Assembly: GCA_007570785.1 (NCBI GenBank) | Contig: ML664199.1 | Location: forward strand, 24,906,400 to 24,970,399 | DNA length: 64,000 nucleotides | Direction: 5' to 3' | Source: Antilocapra americana | Taxonomy: Eukaryota; Chordata; Mammalia; Artiodactyla; Antilocapridae | Shown here: positions 57,213 to 64,000 of the stretch, piece after piece | Layout of the letters: each line of letters opens with the position of its first letter | Position numbering within the stretch: position 1 is the stretch's first letter | Program-made: the position numbers and the translations under genes | The notes under the pieces: model-generated | Seen by the model: the letters and a program-made list of their open reading frames with translations, nothing else | Database searches by the model: none | What the model was told of the DNA's origin: nothing

Positions 57213-58466
57213 ATTCAGAAGAGAAAATTTTTAAAAACAGCTGCAAGTGGAATCTCCAAGAAAAATGAGAGCCAACCTCCTACTTCACCACCCAGTAACA
57301 GGCGACCTGCTTTGCAGGGCACATTGCTTACTGACTGCCTAAGTAACCCTATTCCTTGACTGTGCAATGCCTTGAGAGCGTAAGCATCAGCTGCTTGGTA
57401 TTAAGCCATATAATCCCAATTTTGACCACTTTCTCCCAGCACTCCCTAAACAAGAGGGGAGATTGGGGATTAAAGGGTTACACCAGTAGATGGGTTAAAC
57501 CAAGATATGAAATATGCATTAGACTGCATGCCACTGATTTTGCCTTAAAAGAAGTTCTTTTAGGCTTCTTGTATAAGGATGGGTTTTTCAGACTTTCAGG
57601 ATGTTTTTGAGGCTTCAATGCAGAGAACAGATTATACAAAGAAGAAAACAGTCATTCCCTGCCTGGCAAAGTATAAGCTAGAGAAAGACTCATGTTTTTA
57701 TTTTTAAAATGTTGAACTGTTTTCTTCAGGACACTTGTTAATATTAAGATTAGCTGAGAGGCAGTGAGATGATTTCCAGTAGGTAACAGAAGCTTCAGAT
57801 GCAGACAAAGTCTGCCTGTCAAGGTCTGTTTAGCTCAAGAATGCCCAGCTTTTGAATAGTGATGTGAGCCTGACCTGTGGATGACAGTCTTTTCCCCAGC
57901 TAATGATCGGTGTCCCCATGGACTTGAGAAGGAATAAGATGGACTTTGCAGGGTTGACCCCAACCTATCTGTACTGCCCTGTTGATTTGGGGCCATTAAA
58001 CTCCTTCAAGCTTCATGGACCTGGTTTAGTATCCTCCTTACAGTTTGTTCAAGTGGAATTTCCTGGCCCTGATCAGAGCTGTCGTTTGGGTTTAAAATTT
58101 TCTATGGATGTGACTACAGGGAGCATTGTTTCAAATAAAATTTGTTATAGGAATGACTGCATAGAATATATGAAATCAAGACTCTCTTGGAAAAGCCTTT
58201 AATTCAACTGATGTTGTAGGTCCTGACTGTAATACTCAATTTATGATTCTGGTTGTGGTTTTCGATTCTCTCTTTGCTTCTCCATTCTCTGTTCAGTGTC
58301 TCGTTTTATTTTCTTTCTTTCTTTCTTTTTTGTGGGGTACTCAGTTTTAATTTCCAAAAATCTACAAACAAATAACTGTCATCTTAAATCCAGCAGTTTA
58401 ATGATGTGAGAAATAATAAGCCAAGAGCTAACATTTTATGCTCTTATTCTGTACAGTGTGTACATG
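57213..58466. other. Unassigned DNA with a 99-codon open frame
   Basis: The plus frame 57903-58202 is preceded by an acceptor-like gtcttttccccag at 57900 and has balanced composition (contains YLYCPVDLGPLNSFKL), but I know no family for it. A plus frame of 84 codons at 57356-57610 is likewise unknown. A (TTTC)n run lies at 58307-58331. Confidence 0.35.
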
Positions 58467-58684
58467 TGTGCTAAGTTGCTTCAGTTATGTCTGACTCTTT
58501 GTGACCTCATGGACGGTAGCTCACCAGCCTCCTCTGTCCATGGGATTTCCCAGGCAAAAATACTGGAGTGGGTTACCATGGCCTCTTCCAGGGGATCTTC
58601 CTGACCCAAAGATTGAACTCATATCTCTTGGGTCTCTTGCACTGAAAGGTGGGTTCTTTACCCTTAGTGCCACTGGGAAAGCCC
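58467..58684 (-). mobile_element. Bov-tA-type SINE
   Basis: Minus-strand: ttgcttcagttatgtctgac, tccatgggatttcccaggca, ggggatcttcctgacccaaa, with an extra cttgggtctcttgcactg segment, ending in gggaaagccct. It sits at the left edge of a MIR. Confidence 0.92.
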
Positions 58685-59135
58685 TATTCTATACAGGCAA
58701 TGTGTTAAATGCTATGCAAGTATTAACAGTAACTCATTTAACCTTTGCAATTTTATAATACATGTACTATTATACTTTTTCTTTTGCATTTAGGTCTATG
58801 ATCCAGTTTGAATTAATCTTTGTGTATGGTGCAAGGTATGGTCAGCTGTTCTTGCAGAGATCTTCACATTTTCTAGTGCCATTTGTGGTTCCGTATTTGT
58901 GGGATTTTAGTTCCTCAACCAAGGATCAAACCCATGTCCTCTCCTTTGGAAAGGAGACTTTTAACTACCAGACTGCTGAGGAAGTCCTTTGTACTATTAT
59001 TATCCCAATTTTATGTACGATAAAATGAAGGCAAAACCAAGTACTGCAGCTTGCTCCAAGTTACAGAGTTAACATGGGACAGAACCCAGGTTCAGACCTA
59101 CGGCACTGGCCTCTAATCTGAGCTCTTACACACTG
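58685..59135 (-). mobile_element. MIR, split by the chimeric retroposon
   Basis: Minus-strand MIR in two parts. Left: taaatgctatgcaagtatta, actcatttaacctttgcaa. Right: tactattattatcccaattt, aaaatgaaggcaaaaccaag, agaacccaggttcagaccta. The split lies exactly at a MIR tactattat motif, which became the target-site duplication of the insert. Confidence 0.82.
58774..58989 (-). mobile_element. Chimeric CHR-2::L1 retroposon, copy 2
   Basis: A compact 216-bp unit. On the minus strand: CHR-2 head (58989 to about 58885, with gaggaactaaaatcccac), the junction ggaaccacaaatggcactag, then L1 ORF2 sense sequence ending in caccatacacaaagattaat and atagacctaaatgc, then an aaaagaaaaag tail. Flanked by a perfect 11-bp duplication, tgtactattat (58763-58773, 58990-59000). 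Same CHR-2/L1 junction as copy 1 but a different target site. Confidence 0.85.
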
Positions 59136-60184
59136 TTGTATAAGCAACAATGAAATTCTGTCTGGAGTCACTAACTTGATAGTCAAAGGATTCACTTGAC
59201 ATCTTTTATACAATGATCTCTAATGCTAACATGGAGCTGGTGCCGTAGGAAGAAGTAGAGGGTTAAGCACACTATCTACTCCTAAGAATTTAGCAATCTG
59301 CTCTTATTTAAATATTAAACCTTGAGGTGAAAGGTAAGGTTATTACACTTTGGTAAACATGCTGTGCTGCATTTACATATGGGTACATAGATACACACAC
59401 ACTAAAACAGATCCGCATGTTTTATGTTTAACTTCTCTAAAGACCACATTTATATGAAAGCTGACCATCATATAGTGAAGACCAAGTAGCAAACACTCAC
59501 AACTAAATTATCACCAAAATCCTCCAGGTTAAAGTGGAAAAGGAGTAAAAGAGCAGCAGAGCATACTTATTAATATAGCAGAGCCCCTAAAGTTTGGAGA
59601 AGCGAAGCATGTTCTTCTAAACATGGTACCCCCACTCCCAGATCTGGAAAGACTGAGTAATAAACTCAAGATTATGAAGGGAATGTTTTAATGAAAGCTT
59701 ATTGGCTTGGTTGTCAAAAAACTGGGCTCAGAGTTGAGCACATCTGTTGAGCTCTAGGCAAAGGCAACCATCACACTGTTGTAATTCAGGGAGACCAGGC
59801 ACATACAGCAGTAGTGTCGCCCTCAGAGGGAGGTGATGGTTCCTATCAGCTACCATTCCATCCTTCCCAATCTAGGGCCAGGATCATATCTTTAGAACCT
59901 TGTAAGAGAGCAGGATGTAAGTTGAAACTGAGAAAGTTGGAAGATTTTATAACATTGGGACACAAGAAACCTGTCTTTGCTGTCCTTCAAAGGACAGAAC
60001 TCAGAGGGTAGAACTCAGAGGCAGAGACTTGTTTTCCCAGGCAGACAGACCTACTGTGTCAGCATTGAGAGGTGCCAGCCTGGCAGGGCGGTGGACACCC
60101 CAAAGGGACACAAGGTCCAGGAGGAGCAGGCTTGTGAAAGAACTCATGCAGCTCTCCTTTGGGACATCGTGCTTGGGGGATGAA
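59136..60184. other. Unassigned DNA, no gene called
   Basis: Plus frames of 65, 68 and 102 codons from 59814 overlap in different phases, with a 94-codon frame on the minus strand. None is recognised. A short direct repeat of agaactcagagg is at 59996-60020. Confidence 0.4.
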
Positions 60185-60388
60185 GGCTGCCCTGGAGGCT
60201 CAGCTGTAAAGAATCCACCTGCCAATGCAGGAGATATAGGTTCAATACCTGGGTTGGGAAGATTCCCTGAGGAAGGGCATGGCAACCAACTCCGGTATTC
60301 TTGCCTGGAGAATCCTATGGACAGAGGAACCAGGTGAGCTACAGTCCATGAGATTGCAAACAGTCAAACATGACTGAGAGAATAAATA
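60185..60388 (+). mobile_element. Bov-tA-type SINE
   Basis: Plus-strand: gctgccctggaggctcagct, gccaatgcaggagatatagg, cggtattcttgcctggagaa, ctacagtccatgagattgca, ending in an AATAAATAATGA tail. Confidence 0.93.
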
Positions 60389-61432
60389 ATGACAACTTGG
60401 TGAATGAAGATGCACAATGAAAGCTGGAGGTCAGACTGAGTGGAATTTGGGCAGCTCTAGACTAGAGTGAGGCACCAGGAGTGAAACTGTGAGCCCTGGG
60501 CAGGCATGCACGTGACCGATATAAATTTGCTTTCACGACCAAGTTGATGGGAAAGCTCATACACAATCCAAAGCTTAAAATAAAAACCTTGTTCATTCAA
60601 TTCTTTTCTAAAAAATAACTTCCTATTAATGTTTGTGTTCAGCTTCTATGTTATCATTCAAGAACACTGTACAAAGTTAACGATGAGCATGCAGTGGAAA
60701 CCAGGAGAAATTGCATAGTCCCAAAATAGTTAATATGTAGCCACAGGGCAGTTATGCACTCAGTGATTGAAAAGGACATTAAGCAGCACAAAATCCAGAT
60801 GACGAACCAACAGCAACAAACTCGAGGACAGTTCACTCCTGCCTTAGAGCCTCAAATCCCTCAAGCTTGCAAAACTCTCTTAAAACTTGCAAATGAGGTA
60901 CTAGTCCTGTAGAGCGAAAGCACTCCTTGGCTGTTTCAAGGAGATAGAGGCTTACGTTTTCAATTTCTCTTGGCCCTGGGACTTGAGTGCTGGCTGAAAC
61001 TCCAGATGGCTTATAAAAACGAGCAATGAAGACATCTCTTTTTTGTTTTATTTCAAATAACAGATTGGAATAAAGCCATTCTGCAACCTGCAACATTTTC
61101 AACATTTTACTCTCAATAGTGTCCCTGACCTTTTCTTAGTAAGTTCTGTACAGATCATGCTCATTAATCATTTTTCTTCAGAAGGTTGAATTCATTAGGT
61201 TTAAAAGCTGATAGGGATGCATAGCTGTTAGTCGTAATTAGTTGCTTAAAAGGGTGTGTGTTGGGGGCGTGATTAGTGCCTCGTTAGCACCTCTGTTTCT
61301 TGTGAATGCTAACAAGTTAATGCAGCAAGAAGAAGACCCCTTGTGTTTTAGAGAAGTTGACTCATACCGATAAATTAGTTTTCACATTTTACTTTGTCCT
61401 TCTGAGCACAAATTATGAAGCTAGGGGATTGA
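60389..61432. other. Unassigned DNA with a 90-codon minus frame
   Basis: The minus frame 60833-61105 (starts MLKMLQVAEWLYSNLLFE, ends GFEALRQE) has a protein-like composition but no family I recognise, no splice site at its start and no clear poly(A) signal. The stretch 61200-61330 has homeobox-like gtaattagttgctta and gtgattagtgcc words and few nameable repeats. Confidence 0.35.
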
Positions 61433-61727
61433 GACAAAGGTCTGTCTAGTCAAAGCTATGTTTTTTTCCAGTAGTCATGTACACATGTGAGTTTGATCAT
61501 AAAGAAGGCGTTTAGCCAAAGAAATGATGCTTTTGAACTGTGGTACTGGAAAGACTCTTGAGTGTCCCTTGGACTGCAGGGAGATTAAACCAGTCAATCC
61601 TAAAGGAAATCAACCCTGAATATTCATTAGGAAGACTGATGCTGAAGCTGAAGCTCCATTCCTTTGGCCACCTGACTCGAAGAGCTGACTCACTGAAGAA
61701 GACTCTGATGCTAGGAAAGATTGAGGG
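61433..61727 (+). mobile_element. BovB internal fragment, 3'-truncated
   Basis: Plus-strand: tctgtctagtcaaagctatg, cttttgaactgtggtactgg, cttggactgcagggagatta, agagctgactcactgaagaa, gatgctaggaaagattgagg. It stops abruptly at the start of an L1 piece, without the BovB 3' end. Confidence 0.9.
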
Positions 61728-62089
61728 ATGACCATCATCAGAGAGACTACAAACAATGCTGGAGAGGATGTGGAGGAAATGGAACCCTCTGACACTGTTG
61801 GTGGGAATGCAAACTGATACAACTACTATGGAGAACAGTAGGGAAATTCCTTAAAAAACTAGAAATAAAAGTACCACACAACCCGGCAATCCCACTCCTT
61901 GGCATATACCCTGAGGAAATCAGAACTGAAAGAGACACAGGTACCCCAGTGTTCACTGCAGCACTATTTACAATAGCTAGGACATGGAAGAAAACTAGAT
62001 GTCCATCTGCAGAAGAATGGATAAGGAAGTTGTAGTACATATACACAATGGAATATCACTCTGCTGTAAAAAGGAACACATTTGAGTCA
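61728..62089 (+). mobile_element. L1 ORF2 C-terminal fragment, 3'-truncated
   Basis: Plus-strand ruminant L1: acaaacaatgctggagagga, ctctgacactgttggtggga, cggcaatcccactccttggc, acatggaagaaaactagatg, aatggaatatcactctgctg, stopping at tttgagtcagttc. The 3' UTR and tail are missing. It has in-frame stops. Confidence 0.9.
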
Positions 62090-62091
62090 GT

Positions 62092-62388
62092 TCTTTTTTT
62101 CTAAACTTTTAATTTTATATTGAGGTATAGCCAATTAACAGTGTTGTGATAGTTTCAGGTGACCAGCAAAGGAACTCAGCCATACATATATATGTATCAA
62201 TTTTCCCACAAACTCACCTCCCCTCCAGGCTGCCACATAACATTGAGCAAGAATTCCCTGTGCTGTACATTGGGTCCTTGTTGTTTATCCATTTTAAATA
62301 CAGCAGTGTGTACATGTACATCCCAAACTCCCTAACTATCCTTCTCCCCACCCTTCCCGCAACAGCCATAATCCATTCATTTTCTAAA
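62092..62388 (-). mobile_element. L1 3' UTR, opposite orientation
   Basis: Minus-strand: ttatattgaggtatagccaa, cagtgttgtgatagtttcag, ttccctgtgctgtacattgg, gcagtgtgtacatgtacatc. A T-run on its left is the copied poly(A). 5'-truncated at right. Confidence 0.9.
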
Positions 62389-63221
62389 GAATAAATCTTC
62401 TATGAGAACTAAGGAAAGGGAAGTCATTTTAGATTTTGATGTAAAATTCATCTGCAGCTGCTGTAACCACAATTTCTTAGCAGAAGGATGACACGAGACA
62501 CCTGAGATGATACTTTCTAAACCCTGTCCCTTGAGGAAAAGGTGAAGCTGAGACACCAGGCAGGAGTGAGGGGTTGGCAGTGCATGGTCCTCCTTGGCTC
62601 TGCCACTCAAGTCGCCGAGCAATGGTGCCCAGGCTCCTGCCCTGGGCTGAGTACCTTCCGAGCCCATCCCATCACCTACCACCTTGGACTCTCGGCGTCA
62701 AGGACACTGTCTGGTTGAATGACTCCAAGGTTAAAAGGAAAGTTGCCGGGGGAGGAGGAGGACGTAGCAGGTTGCAGAATGGTGGGTCCCAGCTCACAGG
62801 AGACACCAAGGCTAATACACCAGCCTGATGAAGATCAATGAGGCGGATCCCACAGCCATTAGTATTCGCTGGCAGTTCCTCTCCAGTGGGGAGATGGATG
62901 GGTGGCTATTTATCTGAGAAAAGTTACAGAGCTTGACATATCCTCTGTTCTCTTCTCCTCCAGAGGATTAGTGACAACATAGCTGGGGAAATAACCATGT
63001 CAAAGGCCAGCAGAACAAAATTCGTGCTTCCTCCGTCCCTTCGGCAAGGCCCTTGCTCGCTCCTCATTTATCTTACCCGAGTCCTATAAACAAAGGAGCT
63101 CATTTCTAACAAAACTGTCTTGACGGCTAATTTAAAAGCAAATGCTATATGGAAGCAGTTTTAGCAGATGCATACTGGATAAGCTGAACTGCCGGTGGAT
63201 TCTTTCAAGTTATTTGGAAGT
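62389..63221. other. Unassigned DNA, no gene called
   Basis: A minus frame of 101 codons (62377-62682) and a plus frame of 84 codons (62574-62828) overlap. Neither is recognised. A short purine run lies at 62748-62763. Confidence 0.4.
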
Positions 63222-63418
63222 GAAATGAAGTGAAAGTCGCTCAATTGTGTCCAACTCTTTGCGACCCCGTGGACTATACAATCCATGAAATTCTCCAGGT
63301 CAGAATACTGGACTGCGTAGCCTTTCCCTTCTCCAGGGGATCTTCCTGACCCAGAAATCGAACCAGGGTCTCCTGCATTGCAGGCATATCCTTTACCAAC
63401 TGAGGTCTTAGGGAAGCC
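63222..63418 (-). mobile_element. Bov-tA-type SINE
   Basis: Minus-strand: gaagtgaaagtcgctcaatt, ctctttgcgaccccgtggac, ccttctccaggggatcttcc, gggtctcctgcattgcaggc, ending in gggaagcc. Complete head and tail. Confidence 0.94.
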
Positions 63419-63764
63419 TCTGATAGTTATTTGGGGGACCCTGCTAATGTTGAAGTATTTTAAAGTAGGAGAGAAATTGAAAAGATCTTTAAATATAGTT
63501 TGATGCTCATTAATATCATCATACCAGCTGCATAAAGTCGTTAGCATTTTGCACACCTGAAAATTATAGCACTGGACCCATAAAATTAAATGTATCACCA
63601 TTTCTCATTCACTAAATCTTTTACCTCAAAATTTCACTGAGGTGGCTGTTGAGACGCATTTCGCTTAATACTCCAGTGGAAAATTTCACCATCTATCCTT
63701 CCCTCTTCAAGCCCTTCTGACTTGTGTCTCAAAGTTATTGACAGTCCTCATGACCTCCCTGATG
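63419..63764. other. Unassigned DNA, no gene seen
   Basis: AT-rich with no gene or named repeat. Confidence 0.5.
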
Positions 63765-64000
63765 ATTGATTTTCTGTGTCAACTTGAACCCCAGGGAGCC
63801 CAGATGAAGCACTGTTTCTGGGTGTGGGTGTGAGCTCTTCAATGAAATTAGCATTTGCATCAGTGGAATCCACAAATGGTCCTTCTGAATGCGGGAGATT
63901 ATCCACCAGCCCACTGAACAGGACAAGGCAGAGGGAGGAAAGGTAGAGGGAGGAATCACCCTCTTTCCTGCCTCAGGGCTTAAGTAGGAGCATCACAGTT
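63765..64000 (+). mobile_element. Old interspersed repeat, 5' half (cut by window end)
   Basis: Starts ttttctgtgtcaacttgaac, then gagcccagatgaagcactg, ttctgggtgtgggtgtgagc, tgaaattagcatttgcatca, gagattatccaccagcccac. The layout fits the 5' part of the same old repeat family whose 3' half is at 45560-46035. The family name is not assigned. The element continues beyond the window. Confidence 0.55.

Noticed and set aside
61728..62388. L1 twin-priming inversion
   Set aside because: In twin priming the poly(A) lies at one outer edge. Here the copied tail lies between the two pieces, so two separate events fit better.
1..64000. Bacterial-type systems: CRISPR arrays, operons, tRNA or rRNA clusters
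   Set aside because: No regularly spaced repeats, no dense co-directional genes and no tRNA or rRNA folds were seen. The tRNA-like sequences are SINE heads, which are degenerate and lie in retroposons.
1..64000. Endogenous retrovirus
   Set aside because: I looked for paired LTRs and for gag, pol or env text and saw none. The reverse transcriptase text present is from L1 and BovB.

Overview
The window reads as nuclear DNA of a ruminant, most likely a pecoran such as a bovid or deer. The evidence is its load of ruminant repeats: about twenty Bov-tA SINEs, two Bov-A2 dimers, eight BovB (RTE) LINE pieces, several CHR-2-type SINEs and a ruminant-type L1. Older mammalian layers are also present: MIR, L2, older L1, hAT and Tigger. 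No operon-like organisation, CRISPR array, rRNA or tRNA gene was seen. No host protein-coding gene can be called with confidence. This looks like intergenic or intronic DNA.

Layout. 1-13.9 kb: old L1 3' ends, Bov-tA and CHR-2 SINEs, MIR/L2 scraps, a hAT remnant and a minus-strand BovB with an internal deletion. 13.9-15.5 kb: the largest BovB, with a decayed reverse transcriptase lacking one catalytic aspartate. 15.5-20.7 kb: mostly unassigned DNA with a 188-bp near-perfect palindrome at 19.4 kb. 20.7-26.2 kb: a block of old L1 pieces in both orientations, holding SINEs and a Tigger fragment. 26.2-30.6 kb: unassigned DNA with two SINE-flanking duplications, a MITE-like palindrome and two exon-like segments. 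30.7-39.1 kb: a full-length but dead L1 bounded by an 11-bp target-site duplication, with two Bov-A2 SINEs inside its 5' region. 39.1-53.3 kb: mostly unassigned DNA with scattered SINEs, a third exon-like segment at 45.2 kb and a 36-bp perfect tandem duplication at 49.2 kb. 53.8-59.1 kb: two copies of a chimeric CHR-2::L1 retroposon, each with its own target-site duplication. 60-64 kb: more SINEs, a BovB/L1/L1 mosaic and the start of an old interspersed repeat cut by the window edge.

The retroposons depend on each other. The BovB reverse transcriptase is the accepted source of machinery for SINEs that share its 3' end, and L1 mobilises poly(A)-tailed CHR-type SINEs. All autonomous copies here are broken, so the window is a fossil record of that activity. 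The most interesting items are the chimeric CHR-2::L1 retroposon, the palindrome, and the three exon-like segments whose reading phases agree. All family names come from recalled consensus features, not a database search, and repeat edges are good to about 10 to 20 bases.
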